64,000 bases of DNA from VAZQ01 sp963739385 (GCA_963739385.1 CAVUAI010000062.1:1-64000), one strand, 5' to 3'; counted from the stretch's first letter, positions 47,884 through 57,169 are shown. Notes: generated by a model not told the origin, from the letters alone. A program made the numbers and translations.

Positions 47884-48651
47884 GTGCGGAGTGATCCCAT
47901 CGAAATCCTGTCACCCCTCCCCATCGTCTATTGCTGCGTGGTGATGATCGCATGCTATGCGCTGCGCGGCTCGACCGGCTTCGGTGCCGCGGCGGCCATG
48001 CCGCTGCTCGGCCTCGTTATTCCGCTCAAGATGCTGATCCCGGCGTGGACGCTGGTCGGGCTTGTCGCCAGCATCACCCTGTTCGGCCGCGATCGCCGCC
48101 ACGTTGCCTGGGGCGACATGGCGCGGCTCGCACCGGCCTGCCTTGTTGGCATTCTGGCTGGGCTCTACCTGTTCACCAGAGCTCGACTCGACCGCGCTGG
48201 CGCAAGGGCTCGGCGTGCTTGTGCTGCTCTACGGGTTCTATTCGCTGTGGAGCCACATTCCGCCCGCTCGCCCACATGGAGCATCTCGCCGCGGATCGCA
48301 GCGCCGATCGCCGGCCTGTCGGGGGGCATCGTCGGCACCGCCTTCGGCACCATGGCGAGCCTGTTCTTCGCGATGTATTTCGACGCGCTGCGCAAGGGCA
48401 AGGAGCAGTTTCGCGCCACCATGAACGCGATCCTGCTGGCGCTGGTGGTGCTGCGCGGCGCGGGCTACTGGGCGGTCGGCGAATACACCCGCGACGTGCT
48501 GATCATGGCCGCGGTGGCCCTGCCGTTGATGCTATGCGGAATCTTCCTCGGCAACCGGGTCCACACCGGGCTGAGCGAACAGACGTTCCGCCGCCTGGTC
48601 AGCGGCGCGCTGGTGGCAAGCGGCCTGGCGCTGCTGGTGAAGAACGGCTGA
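47884..48651 (+). CDS. TauE/SafE-family sulfite-exporter-like permease, with two compensating frameshifts
   Basis: A membrane protein of about 255 residues with eight likely membrane segments. FGAAAAMPLLGLVIPLKMLI and APIAGLSGGIVGTAFGTMAS are the two repeated family motifs. Between about 48,178 (one extra A) and 48,272 (one missing C) the given frame is nonsense, while the adjacent frame reads ELDSTALAQGLGVLVLLYGF and SLWSHIPPARP, the expected membrane segment. The two indels cancel each other, so the frame is open throughout. GTG 47884 follows GAGGTGAC. TauE-family proteins are thought to export sulfite, sulfoacetate or similar anions; the substrate here is not known. Confidence 0.8.
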   Translation: MRSDPIEILSPLPIVYCCVVMIACYALRGSTGFGAAAAMPLLGLVIPLKMLIPAWTLVGLVASITLFGRDRRHVAWGDMARLAPACLVGILAGLYLFTRARLDRAGARARRACAALRVLFAVEPHSARSPTWSISPRIAAPIAGLSGGIVGTAFGTMASLFFAMYFDALRKGKEQFRATMNAILLALVVLRGAGYWAVGEYTRDVLIMAAVALPLMLCGIFLGNRVHTGLSEQTFRRLVSGALVASGLALLVKNG

Positions 48652-48654
48652 CGG

Positions 48655-49029
48655 TCACTTGCAGGTATTGTCGATTGCGGTCTCGATCTCGCTGATCGAC
48701 TTATCCAGCGAGGATAGCGTCGAGGCCCGCTTGCTGCCTTTGAGGCACTCTGCAACGACCGCCCGGAAGGCCCGCGTCGTTCCGAGGTACTCCCCGCTGA
48801 CGCTGCAGAATACGTTCTTGACCGACGCTTTCCTCTTGTCGTCGGTGGGCTGCGTGGTCACCTTCTTGATCTCGTCCATGGTCTGCTCGACGGTCTTGGT
48901 CGCAACCGACTGGGCATCCTGGAGACTGGTGACCACGGTGTCGCAGTCCTCGTCGGCGCGCGACGGCACACTCGCGGCGAACCAGGCCGTCAAGGCAATC
49001 GCGGCGATCACGGTCATCCGTTGCTGCAT
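48655..49029 (-). CDS. Small exported protein with paired cysteines
   Basis: A 124-residue protein: signal peptide (MTVIAAIALTAWFAASVPSRA), then DEDCDTVVTSLQDAQSVATK, VKNVFCSVSGEYLGTTRAFR, AVVAECLKGSKRASTLSSLD and IETAIDNTCK at the end. Four cysteines probably form two disulfides in a helical bundle. It resembles the product of the next gene upstream (same cysteine order and a closing SLD/KLDxSIxxx helix), so the two are likely tandem duplicates. The function is unknown. ATG 49029 follows GAAGGGAAC. Confidence 0.7.
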   Translation of the reverse strand: MQQRMTVIAAIALTAWFAASVPSRADEDCDTVVTSLQDAQSVATKTVEQTMDEIKKVTTQPTDDKRKASVKNVFCSVSGEYLGTTRAFRAVVAECLKGSKRASTLSSLDKSISEIETAIDNTCK

Positions 49030-49094
49030 GTTCGTTCCCTTCGCTACTGTGCCGGGCTGCAGGCTCGTCGATCGACTCGCAGCGATCGCGCGGC

Positions 49095-49418
49095 TCACTC
49101 GCAATTTTTGTCGACCTGGCTCTGCAACTGGCGAATCGAGCGGTCGAGCTTCGCCAGGGTCTGGCTGCGCTCGTCGCCTTCGTCGAGGCACTCGTCGGCG
49201 ACGATGCGGAAAGACTTGATCAGTCCCAAACCTTCTCCGTATGCAGCGCACAACTTGGCCGGATTGTCGCCGCCCTTGGCAGACGGGTCCATCTTGTCGA
49301 TCAACACCTGGACGGTCTTGGTCATGGTCTCGCATTCGTCGGCCTGCGCCGCCGCGGCGGCGAAGCCCGCCACGCCCGCGGTAAGCACCACGGCGCGCAG
49401 TGTATGGCTCATGAACAT
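49095..49418 (-). CDS. Small exported protein with paired cysteines, paralogue of the next gene
   Basis: A 107-residue protein with a signal peptide (LRAVVLTAGVAGFAAAAAQA) and a helical mature domain: DECETMTKTVQVLIDKMDPS, KLCAAYGEGLGLIKSFRIVA, DECLDEGDERSQTLAKLDRS and a final QVDKNCE. The four cysteines stand in the same order as in the gene 65 bases downstream. GAGGAGAAACC before ATG 49418 is a strong ribosome site. No function known; a periplasmic ligand- or metal-binding role is only a guess. Confidence 0.7.
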   Translation of the reverse strand: MFMSHTLRAVVLTAGVAGFAAAAAQADECETMTKTVQVLIDKMDPSAKGGDNPAKLCAAYGEGLGLIKSFRIVADECLDEGDERSQTLAKLDRSIRQLQSQVDKNCE

Positions 49419-49596
49419 GGTTTCTCCTCGACCCCGGCCGCGATGCAGGATAGCGACGGCGCCGGTGAGTGTCACGCCGGCCGCGACGCCCGCGTGACGC
49501 TGACGTAAAATCCATGTATCCGCGCCACCGCCAAACGCGGGCGCGGAGTACCGCCGGAACTCGGCGAGAAGCTCGGTCAGCGACCCGACGTTGATG

Positions 49597-50544
49597 TCAC
49601 GGGCTGGCGTGGTCGATGAATTTCGCCGGCGGCGCCTCACCCCATTGCGAGGTGAGCGCTTCCTCCGCCGCCACCAGGTTCGAGCCGTTCGCGAGATTCA
49701 GGCGGTCGCTGTCGGCCCAATGCTCGTGCACGCGGCCCCAGGGGTCGGCCCAATAGTCGTAGACCTGGCTGCCGAGCACGTGACGGCCGAGACCCCACAT
49801 GTGCTCGTATTGGCCGAACTGGGCAAGATAATCGTGGCCCATGGCGACGTCGTCGATGTCGGGCACCTCGAACGAGAGATGGTTGAGCCCGGTCTTGGCA
49901 TGGTTGAGGCAGAAGAAGACGTGGTGATCGACATAGGCGTCGCCGCGGTCGCAGCGATTGAACGACCCGATCAGGTTGTTCTTCTCGCCGGCATAGACGT
50001 CGTCGGAGCAGACGAAGCCCAGCATCTCGCGGAACCAGCCGACGGTCTCGTGGAACTTCGGCGTCATCAGCACGCCGTGCCCGATCCGTTTCACGTGCGC
50101 GGGGCCCTTGGGCAACCGCATCAGCTCGCCTGCGCGCGACAGCGGATCCTCGCCGGTGTTGAGCTTCTGCCGCCTGGTCACGATCGGCGGCAGGGTCGCG
50201 ATGCCATGCACGACCTCGATCTGGTAGCCGTTGGGCTCGGTGAGCCGCACGCGCTTGCCGCCGCCGGGCTCGTCGATCGCCTCGACCACCGATGCGCCCG
50301 GCGCCTTGGCCAGCCGCCTGAGATCCTCCTCGCTTTCGGCGTAATAGGCAAAGCCGACGAACTTCGGTTCGCCTTTCTCGGTGACATGGAGGTGGTGGGC
50401 GGGATCGGTGCCACGCATGTAGAGCGCAGTGGACGTGCGATCGGCGCGCACCATTCCGAAGCGCGTGAGAAACTCCTCCGCGACGTCGAGATCGGGGGCC
50501 CGCAGCCGCCCGTAAGCCATGTCGGTTGCTTTGATCCAAGCCAT
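49597..50544 (-). CDS. VOC-family extradiol ring-cleavage-type dioxygenase
   Basis: A 315-residue two-domain vicinal-oxygen-chelate protein. The second domain has the three metal ligands of type I extradiol dioxygenases: His in RIGHGVLMTPKFHETV, His in TGLNHLSFEVPDIDDV and Glu in GRVHEHWADSDRLN. It would cleave a catechol-like ring with Fe(II) or Mn(II). Biphenyl-diol, catechol and related substrates cannot be told apart. The start is ATG 50544 (MAWIKATDMAYGRLRAPDLD). The fumarase gene follows upstream on the same strand after 227 bases. Confidence 0.8.
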   Translation of the reverse strand: MAWIKATDMAYGRLRAPDLDVAEEFLTRFGMVRADRTSTALYMRGTDPAHHLHVTEKGEPKFVGFAYYAESEEDLRRLAKAPGASVVEAIDEPGGGKRVRLTEPNGYQIEVVHGIATLPPIVTRRQKLNTGEDPLSRAGELMRLPKGPAHVKRIGHGVLMTPKFHETVGWFREMLGFVCSDDVYAGEKNNLIGSFNRCDRGDAYVDHHVFFCLNHAKTGLNHLSFEVPDIDDVAMGHDYLAQFGQYEHMWGLGRHVLGSQVYDYWADPWGRVHEHWADSDRLNLANGSNLVAAEEALTSQWGEAPPAKFIDHASP

Positions 50545-50771
50545 GAGCGTTCCCACAAGTTACTTTGTCAGCACTTTTGCACAAAACGAACGGCGGCGTC
50601 ACCCTGCGCCGCGCGTGTGGTCCACGAGTGAAACGAGCCTGGCGAAAGGAACCGGGACCCGCGACCCAGTGGAACACTCGCGAAGCGCAAATATCCCACG
50701 CGCTGCACGGCGCGTCTTCGGGGTCAGGATCGTCGCGCGCCTTGGCACGCTCGTCCGGAACGCCAAGGCGC

Positions 50772-52412
50772 TTATCCCAAATTCAATTCCTTGAAGAAGT
50801 CGTTGCCCTTGTCGTCAATGACGATGAAGGCGGGAAAGTTCTCCACCTGGATCCGCCAGATCGCCTCCATCCCGAGCTCGGGATATTCCACCGTCTCGAC
50901 CTTCTTGATGCAGTGCTCGGCGAGATTGGCGGCCGCGCCGCCGATCGATGCGAGATAGAAGCCGCCGTGCTTGCGGCAGGCCTCGCGCACTGCCGGCGAA
51001 CGGTTGCCCTTGGCCAGCATGACCATCGACCCCCCGGCAGCCTGGAAATCGTGGACGAACGAATCCATGCGCCCCGCCGTGGTCGGGCCGAACGCGCCCG
51101 ATGCGTAACCCGCGGGCGTCTTGGCGGGCCCCGCGTAATACACTGGGTGGTTCTTGAAATAGTCCGGCAGTCCCCGCCCCTGCTCCAGACGCTCGCGCAG
51201 TTTGGAGTGCGCGAGGTCGCGCGCCACGATCATGGGTCCGGTCAGGGAAAGCCTCGTCTTGATCGGATACCTGGTGAGCGTGGCGAGGATCTCCGGCATC
51301 GGCCGATTGAGATCGATCTGCACAACCTCCCCGCCGAGCTTCGACGCGTCGATCTCGGGCAGGTACCTGGCGGGATTGCGCTCGAGCTCTTCGAGAAAAA
51401 TCCCGTCGCGGGTGATCTTGCCGAGCGCCTGGCGGTCGGCCGAGCACGACACCCCGAGCCCGATCGGCAGCGAGGCGCCGTGGCGCGGCAGCCGGATCAC
51501 GCGCACGTCGTGGCAGAAATACTTGCCGCCGAACTGCGCGCCCACGCCGAGCGCCTGCGTGAGCTTGTGCACCTCCTGCTCCATCGCGAGATCGCGGAAG
51601 GCGTGGCCGTCCTCCGAGCCCTGCGTGGGCAGGTTGTCGAGATAGCGGCAGGAGGCGAGCTTCACCGTCTTCATGGTGAGCTCGGCCGAGGTGCCGCCGA
51701 TGACGATGGCGAGGTGATAGGGCGGGCAGGCCGCGGTGCCGAGCGTCAGCACCTTTTCCTTGAGGAAATCGATCAGGCGATCATGAGTGAGAATCGAGGG
51801 CGTTGCCTGGAACAGGAACGACTTGTTGGCGGACCCGCCGCCCTTGGCGATGAACAGGAGCTTGTAGGCGTCCTCGCCGTCGGCATAGATCTCGACCTGC
51901 GCCGGCATGTTGGACCTGGTGTTCGTCTCCTCGAACATGGAAATGGGCGCGAGCTGCGAATAGCGCAGGTTGCGCTTGAGGTAGGCATCGCGCGCGCCCT
52001 CCGCGAGCGCAGCCTCGTCATCGCCATCGGTGAACACGAGCCGCCCCTTCTTGCCCATGATGATCGCGGTGCCGGTATCCTGGCACATCGGCAGCACACC
52101 GCCGGCGGCGATGTTGGCGTTCTTGAGAAAATCGTAGGCCACGAACTTGTCGTTGTCGCTCGCCTCCGGATCGTCGAGGATGCTGCGCAGCTGCTGCAAA
52201 TGGCCCGGCCGCAGCAGGTGGTTGATATCGGTGAAGGCCGCTTCCGCCAAAGCTCGCAGCGCCTCGCGCTCGACCACGACGATCTCGCGCCCTCCCATTT
52301 TCTCCACGCGCACGCCGTCGGAGCCGAGCTTGCGGTACGGCGCCGTATCCTTGCCGAGCGGAAACAGCGGGGTGTGCCGGTATGGCGGCGTGATCTGGGG
52401 TGGAGCGTTCAT
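50772..52412 (-). CDS. Fumarate hydratase, class I (iron-sulfur)
   Basis: Hydrates fumarate to malate in the TCA cycle, with an oxygen-labile [4Fe-4S] cluster. The 546-residue protein joins the alpha- and beta-type parts as in FumA/FumB. The N-terminal part has GGVLPMCQDTGTAIIMGKKG (first cluster Cys), GGGSANKSFLFQATPSIL, and LGTAACPPYHLAIVIGGTSA (second Cys). GLGVSCSADRQALGKI probably holds the third. PTTAGRMDSFVHDFQAAGGS is in the C-terminal part. I start at ATG 52412 (MNAPPQITPPYRHTPLFPLG); the frame's earlier start at 52451 is not conserved. Confidence 0.92.
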   Translation of the reverse strand: MNAPPQITPPYRHTPLFPLGKDTAPYRKLGSDGVRVEKMGGREIVVVEREALRALAEAAFTDINHLLRPGHLQQLRSILDDPEASDNDKFVAYDFLKNANIAAGGVLPMCQDTGTAIIMGKKGRLVFTDGDDEAALAEGARDAYLKRNLRYSQLAPISMFEETNTRSNMPAQVEIYADGEDAYKLLFIAKGGGSANKSFLFQATPSILTHDRLIDFLKEKVLTLGTAACPPYHLAIVIGGTSAELTMKTVKLASCRYLDNLPTQGSEDGHAFRDLAMEQEVHKLTQALGVGAQFGGKYFCHDVRVIRLPRHGASLPIGLGVSCSADRQALGKITRDGIFLEELERNPARYLPEIDASKLGGEVVQIDLNRPMPEILATLTRYPIKTRLSLTGPMIVARDLAHSKLRERLEQGRGLPDYFKNHPVYYAGPAKTPAGYASGAFGPTTAGRMDSFVHDFQAAGGSMVMLAKGNRSPAVREACRKHGGFYLASIGGAAANLAEHCIKKVETVEYPELGMEAIWRIQVENFPAFIVIDDKGNDFFKELNLG

Positions 52413-52582
52413 GGGAACCTGGTCTGTCGTCGTGCCAAGGGGTCGTGTCAAGGGTATGCGCCGAACAATAGCCGACGCATTGCAATTATATCAGGTTCGG
52501 CCAATGATTTTCCCACCCATCCTATTTCGCTTGCGGCGCGCGCTCATCGATCGCCGCCCGCTGATCCAGGGAGAACAGTCAA

Positions 52583-53059
52583 ATGAGCCTCACTGTCCGT
52601 CGCGTCGTCACCGGCCACGACAAGAACGGCCGCGCCATCGTGTCGATCGACGAAACCGTCAAGAACGTGGCCCAGACCCGCCCGGGCGCGAGCGCCGCCG
52701 TGATCTGGACGAACGAAGGCTTTCCGGTCGACAACGACGGCGATGCGGATACCTCCGGACGCAAGGTCGGGACGACTCTTGCCAACGGCGCCGTGTTCCG
52801 GGTGGTGAGTTTCGGGCCCGGCGTTGCGCCCCGCAACCACCGGACCGATTCCATCGACTATGCGGTGGTCATGTCGGGGGAGATCGACATGGAGCTCGAC
52901 GACACCACCGTGCACCTCAAGGCCGGCGACGTGCTCGTGCAGCGCGGCACCATCCACAACTGGGTGAACAAGGGCACGGCTCCGTGCGTGATCGCCTTCG
53001 TGCTGGTGGCCGCCCAGCCGGTCACCGCCGGTGGGAAGGCGCTCAACGCGGTGGGATGA
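52583..53059 (+). CDS. Cupin-domain protein
   Basis: A 158-residue single-cupin protein. FGPGVAPRNHRTDSIDYAVV holds the first cupin motif (here with only one His) and GDVLVQRGTIHNWVNKGTAP the second, with His. The N-terminal half (RRVVTGHDKNGRAIVSIDET) is a mark of a subgroup of cupins found near catabolic genes. It may bind a metal and a small molecule; an enzymatic role is not certain. It diverges from the fumarase gene. Confidence 0.8.
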   Translation: MSLTVRRVVTGHDKNGRAIVSIDETVKNVAQTRPGASAAVIWTNEGFPVDNDGDADTSGRKVGTTLANGAVFRVVSFGPGVAPRNHRTDSIDYAVVMSGEIDMELDDTTVHLKAGDVLVQRGTIHNWVNKGTAPCVIAFVLVAAQPVTAGGKALNAVG

Positions 53060-53071
53060 CCGGCGGCAGCG

Positions 53072-53824
53072 CTACACGGCGGACTGGAACCGGAAATAGA
53101 CTCCGGCCGCGATCAGCGCGATCAGGACAAAGAGGATCCGCCGGCGCATGGACCATCCACCTGGCCGGTGCTCGATCCGGAAGGTCGCGTCCATCCAGAA
53201 GCCCACGAGGCCAATGAGTGCGAACACACATGTCGTGCGGATGTGCGCGTAGGCGCGTCCGTCCACGACCACGGCCAGCAGGACGAAATAGCCGGCCCAA
53301 ACCAGCGTGATCGCAGGTCCGCGCGAGACCTGCGCGCTGTCGGCAAAGCCGCCCGCATAGACATTCCAGATCTGCGCTGCGGTGGCGCCGGGCGCGCCCT
53401 CGAGCGCGGGATCGTAGCTCGCGATCTGCTCCCGCATGGTGAGGACGTCCCACACGACATACAGGACGAAAACCACGGCGAGCGTCCACAGCATGCATTC
53501 GGGATGAGCCGACGCCATCAGCAGAAACATGTAGATGAAGACCAGCACGAGGTTGACGAGAAACCGCGAGAACCCGAACAGCGGCTTCTCCGCCATTGCC
53601 AGCAGGTGGCTTTCCCAGCCCAGCACGGCCGCCAGCAGCGCGGTCCCGAGGATGAGCGTTTGATTGAGCTCGGCCGGGCCCGGCAGTGCACCGTTCTGCA
53701 CCCACGTCATGCGCGCGAGCGTCGCGGCGAATCCTACGCTGATGGCCACGGCGAACAGCCGCCGGATGAGGTCGGCGCGGGCTTCGGCTCGCGTCCGTCG
53801 GGCATCTTCGGAACCGGCAGCCAT
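53072..53824 (-). CDS. Integral membrane protein, 250 residues, unknown function
   Basis: Six or so hydrophobic segments: LIRRLFAVAISVGFAATLAR, LNQTLILGTALLAAVLGWES, FLVNLVLVFIYMFLLMASAH, LWTLAVVFVLYVVWDVL, LVWAGYFVLLAVVVDG and RRRILFVLIALIAAGVYF. No transporter or enzyme motif is recognised. Start ATG 53824 (MAAGSEDARRTRAEARADLI) gives a cytosolic charged N-terminus. It converges with the cupin gene, and a palindromic repeat lies just upstream. Confidence 0.7.
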   Translation of the reverse strand: MAAGSEDARRTRAEARADLIRRLFAVAISVGFAATLARMTWVQNGALPGPAELNQTLILGTALLAAVLGWESHLLAMAEKPLFGFSRFLVNLVLVFIYMFLLMASAHPECMLWTLAVVFVLYVVWDVLTMREQIASYDPALEGAPGATAAQIWNVYAGGFADSAQVSRGPAITLVWAGYFVLLAVVVDGRAYAHIRTTCVFALIGLVGFWMDATFRIEHRPGGWSMRRRILFVLIALIAAGVYFRFQSAV

Positions 53825-53887
53825 GGGCAACGTCCCCGCACCGCAGCGCTGCATCTTGGGCCGTCAATCGCCCGCCGCGCAAGACCG

Positions 53888-54050
53888 CTAGTGTCCCGAT
53901 TCCGAAGTTCGCATCATTGTGAGGCACGCTCGTTTGCGAACTTCGGAATCGAAGGACACTAGCAACCTATAGACCTAGTGTGGCTTTGGTTCAGAAGTCC
54001 GCATTTCGGACTCGCCGCGGAATGATGCGGACTTCTGAACGCCACACTAG
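53888..54050. repeat. Bipartite palindromic repeat, copy 2 (inverted)
   Basis: Same unit as at 35602-35765, in reverse orientation: hairpin 2 is at 53888-53962, hairpin 1 at 53975-54050. Read on the minus strand, hairpin 1 begins CTAGTGTGGCGTTCAGAAG, and its TAG (54049-54047) is the stop codon of the glutathione-transferase gene. The apical loops differ somewhat from the other copies while the arms are kept. Confidence 0.85.
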
Positions 54051-54769
54051 GCGTCGAGGTCCTTGAAGTAGCGGTAGATGCCCCACTGGCTGAACGGGAT
54101 TCGACGCTCCGAGGCCAGATAGGCGGCAATGCGCGGGCGCCTGGCGACGCGATCATGCAACGCAATCAGATACGGCACCCTGCGCTCGAACCGTTTCATC
54201 CGCTTGGGAAAGGCATAGCGCAGGCCTTCGACGATCTGGAACAGCGAGAGATCCACATAGCTGAGCCTGCGGCCGAGTATGTAGGGGCCGCCGCTCCGGT
54301 CGAGTACGCGTTCGAAGTAACGAAGGAACTTGGGCAGCCGGTAACGCCAGAAGTACTTGCTGTAGAGCTTGGCGGCCGCGCGCTGCTGCTCGTAATAGAG
54401 ATAGCCGGTGATCGGGTGATGGGTGTCGTGGATCAGCACGACCAGATCGGTGATGGTGAGCTGCAATTGATGCAGCCACAGCCGGCCGGCCTCGTCGCGC
54501 GGCGCCAGCCCGAGGCGCGCGCCGAGATAAAAGAGGATGTTGGCGGTCTGGCCGATGACGAGCTTGCCGGCCTTGAGAAACGGCGGCGCAAACGGCGGGC
54601 GGTTCGCGCGGGGCCCCTCGATGAATTTCATCATTGCCGGCACCCCGCGTTTGCCGCGCCGGCGCGCCACATCGACATAATCGGCTCCGGCCTCCTCCAG
54701 CGCCAGACGGACGAACTCGCCGCGCCCCTGGATCGTCGGCCAGTAGTAGAGCTCATAGCGCACGTTCAC
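54047..54769 (-). CDS. Glutathione S-transferase family protein
   Basis: A 240-residue protein: thioredoxin-like N-terminal domain (MNVRYELYYWPTIQGRGEFV, LALEEAGADYVDVARRRGKR) and helical C-terminal domain (LRYFERVLDRSGGPYILGRR, LSYVDLSLFQIVEGLRYAFP). The Tyr/Trp pair in LYYWPTIQGRGEFV and the GRR-L-SYVDLSLFQ motif are typical of the sigma/alpha-like branch. It probably conjugates or binds glutathione adducts in the cytosol; the substrate is unknown. Its TAG stop is the first codon of the palindromic repeat. Confidence 0.85.
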   Translation of the reverse strand: MNVRYELYYWPTIQGRGEFVRLALEEAGADYVDVARRRGKRGVPAMMKFIEGPRANRPPFAPPFLKAGKLVIGQTANILFYLGARLGLAPRDEAGRLWLHQLQLTITDLVVLIHDTHHPITGYLYYEQQRAAAKLYSKYFWRYRLPKFLRYFERVLDRSGGPYILGRRLSYVDLSLFQIVEGLRYAFPKRMKRFERRVPYLIALHDRVARRPRIAAYLASERRIPFSQWGIYRYFKDLDA

Positions 54770-54889
54770 GCCTCCCCGTCACTCGCCACTGCAATCGCGC
54801 GAGCACGTCGCACCCGCTCTCGACAAATCCGCACGGCTGGACGCCGCGGAGCGACGCGCTGCGCGATTGCACCCTGCCAGCCTTCGGCG

Positions 54890-55978
54890 CTATCCGGCCT
54901 TCAGCCGCGGGATGATCCGCACCGCGTTGTCGCGCTCGATCGCCATCAGGTCGGCGCCGCTGAATGAGCCTGCCAGGCCCTTCACGTGCTCGACGCCGGT
55001 GCGATAGGGATAGTCGGTGCCGTAGACGATCTGCGACACCGGCACGAGCTTGGCGAGCGCGCCGATCGTCACCGCGTTCGAGACCTGGGCGGTGTCGTAG
55101 TAGAAACGCCTGATCTCGCCGTCGACGATCTCTCGGGTGAACTTGTCCTTGTGGGGCGGCGTGGTCACCATCTGAATCTGCAAGCGCTCGGCAAATGACG
55201 TCAATGCGCCGCCACCATGGGAGAAGATCCAGTTGATGTCCTTGTAACGTTGCGACGTGCCGCTGAAGATCAGGTTGGCGATGGTGCGGGTCGTGTCCGT
55301 GCCCCATTCGATCGCGGACTCCGGCAGCTCCTGCACCAGGTTCAGGCAGCAATTGGCGGTGGTCGGATGGGTATAGACCGTTGCCTTGCGGCGGTTGAGC
55401 TCCTCCCATATCGGCGCGAATTGCGGGTAGCCGAGCCACTTGTCGCCGTAGTTCGTCATGATGCCAACGCCGTCCGCCTTGAGCGTGTCGAAGGAATAGG
55501 CGATCTCCTTGAGGCTCTCGTCGATGTGCGGCAGCGGCAGCATGGCGAACAAGCCGAAACGGCCCGGGTAATCGGACATCAGCTTCTTGGTGTACTCGTT
55601 CGATTCGCGTGCGACGCGGGCGGCTGCCTCCTTGTCGGTGTCGAGGAAATTGACCTGCGGCGTGGTCGGAGACACGATCGCGGTGGCGATACCCGCCTTG
55701 TCCATGTCGTCGAGCGACTTCTGCACCGACCAGTTGTCGCGCGGAAAGTTGGAGAGCTTGGCCTTTTTCAGCGCGTCGAGCCAGGGCGGCGGCGTGACGT
55801 GATGGTGCACGTCGATGCGGTGGGGCTTCGTCTGCGCCGCAGCGCGGGGAGCCACGCCGGCGGCAGCAAACGCACCGAGCGTCGCAAGCCCGCCGGCAAT
55901 GAACCCGCGCCGACCGAGCGTCGCGACCGATGTGCAACAGGTGCAACCGCCGAACCGCCTGCGTCGAGCCTCGCTCAT
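54890..55978 (-). CDS. Amidohydrolase family 2 protein (decarboxylase-like), Tat-exported
   Basis: A 362-residue TIM-barrel hydrolase. It starts MSEARRRRFGGCTCCTSVAT and has a twin-arginine signal (LGRRGFIAGGLATLGAFAAA). The mature protein begins near AQTKPHRIDVHHHVTPPPW, with the metal motif HxH. FAMLPLPHIDESLKEIAY, VYTHPTTANCC, IFSHGGGALTSFAERL and IVYGTDYPYRTG give the other metal ligands and the catalytic Asp. This is the ACMSD / salicylate-decarboxylase kind of amidohydrolase, which often removes CO2 from aromatic acids. Export by Tat is unusual for the group. The reaction is not certain. Confidence 0.82.
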   Translation of the reverse strand: MSEARRRRFGGCTCCTSVATLGRRGFIAGGLATLGAFAAAGVAPRAAAQTKPHRIDVHHHVTPPPWLDALKKAKLSNFPRDNWSVQKSLDDMDKAGIATAIVSPTTPQVNFLDTDKEAAARVARESNEYTKKLMSDYPGRFGLFAMLPLPHIDESLKEIAYSFDTLKADGVGIMTNYGDKWLGYPQFAPIWEELNRRKATVYTHPTTANCCLNLVQELPESAIEWGTDTTRTIANLIFSGTSQRYKDINWIFSHGGGALTSFAERLQIQMVTTPPHKDKFTREIVDGEIRRFYYDTAQVSNAVTIGALAKLVPVSQIVYGTDYPYRTGVEHVKGLAGSFSGADLMAIERDNAVRIIPRLKAG

Positions 55979-56160
55979 GACTATCCTCCCTTGAACTTTC
56001 TTGTTGAAACGTGCGGCGACGTGATGCCGTTTCCGCCGTCGCCACGTCGACAAGGGTGGCGCGATTTGAGGCGGACGGTCAAGGCGCGACCGCAGCTAAC
56101 GTCGAGACGGACGCAACCGCGCCGGTATAGACTGCCGCGACGCAAGGACGGAGGAAGCCA

Positions 56161-57009
56161 ATGCCCATCGCCAACGTGCGCGGCGTGAACCTCAATTACG
56201 AAGTCCTCGGCACAAGGGGGCCGTGGGTTGCGCTCTCGCCCGGAGGACGGCGCGCGCTCGACAACGTGAAGCCGCTGGCGCAACGCCTCGCGGACGCGGG
56301 TTATCGCGTGCTCATCCACGACCGGCGCAATTGCGGTGTCTCCGATATCGTCATCGGCGCCGACTTGTCGGAATACGAGGTCTGGGCCGATGATCTCCAC
56401 GTGCTGCTGTCGCAGCTCAAGGCCATGCCGGTGGTGATCGGCGGCAGCTCCTCCGGTTGCCGGCTCTCGGTATTGTTCGCGCTCAAATATCCCCACGCCG
56501 TGCGGGCGCTCCTCCTGTGGCGCATCACAGGCGGGGCATTCGCGGCGCGCCGTCTGACCGAGAACTACTACGACAAGTACATCCGCGCCGCGCAGGAAGG
56601 CGGCATGCCGGCGGTCTGCGCGCTCGACCATTTCAAGGAGCGCATCGAGGCGCGGCCGTCGAGCCGCGCCGTGCTCATGGCCATGGAGCCGAAGGCGTTC
56701 ATCGCCGCCATGGAGGGCTGGCGGGAACAATTCGCCAAGGGGGCGGAACTGCCGATCATCGGTGCGAGCGAGAAAGACTTGAACTCCATCAACGTTCCGA
56801 CCTGCATCATCCCCGGCAACGACAAGACACACAACCATGCGGTTGCAGAGACCGCGCACCGGATGATCCCGGGCAGCGAGCTGCATGATCTCTTTCCCGG
56901 CGACCTCGACATCGACCTGGTCCCGACCGAGGACTGGGCGCCGAGGGAGGGCGAGATGGCGCGCATCTTCGTCGACTTCCTCGCGCGCAAGCAGGCCAAG
57001 GCGGCGTAG
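56161..57009 (+). CDS. Alpha/beta hydrolase
   Basis: A 282-residue hydrolase fold without signal peptide. GPWVALSPGGRRALDNVKPL, VLIHDRRNCGVSD, and the nucleophile elbow VVIGGSSSGCRLSVLFALKY (G-x-S-x-G) are clear. The acid and His probably lie in IIPGNDKTHNHAVAETAHRM. It may act on an ester or amide, or a ring-cleavage product, since it diverges from an amidohydrolase gene. The TAG stop (57007-57009) is again the start of the palindromic repeat. Confidence 0.85.
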   Translation: MPIANVRGVNLNYEVLGTRGPWVALSPGGRRALDNVKPLAQRLADAGYRVLIHDRRNCGVSDIVIGADLSEYEVWADDLHVLLSQLKAMPVVIGGSSSGCRLSVLFALKYPHAVRALLLWRITGGAFAARRLTENYYDKYIRAAQEGGMPAVCALDHFKERIEARPSSRAVLMAMEPKAFIAAMEGWREQFAKGAELPIIGASEKDLNSINVPTCIIPGNDKTHNHAVAETAHRMIPGSELHDLFPGDLDIDLVPTEDWAPREGEMARIFVDFLARKQAKAA

Positions 57010-57169
57010 TGTGGCGGTTCAGAAGTCCGCATCGTTTCCACGGCAAGTCCGAAATGCGGACTTCTGAACCAAAGCCACACTGGTGAACAAGTTGCTAGTG
57101 TCCTTCGATTCCGAAGTTCGCAAACGAGCGTGCCTCACAATGATGCGAACTTCGGAATCGGGACACTAG
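57007..57169. repeat. Bipartite palindromic repeat, copy 3
   Basis: Hairpin 1 (57007-57082) begins at the stop codon of the hydrolase gene (TAGTGTGGCGGTTCAGAAG) and ends CACACTGG, one base off the CTAG seen in the other copies. Hairpin 2 (57095-57169) runs from CTAGTGTCC to GGGACACTAG. Nearly identical to copy 1 although 21 kb away, which argues for recent spread or conversion. Confidence 0.85.

Noticed and set aside
50565..52586. A 673-codon open frame on the plus strand opposite the fumarase gene
   Set aside because: It is the antisense of a clear class I fumarase and follows from high GC at third positions. No family motif is seen in it.
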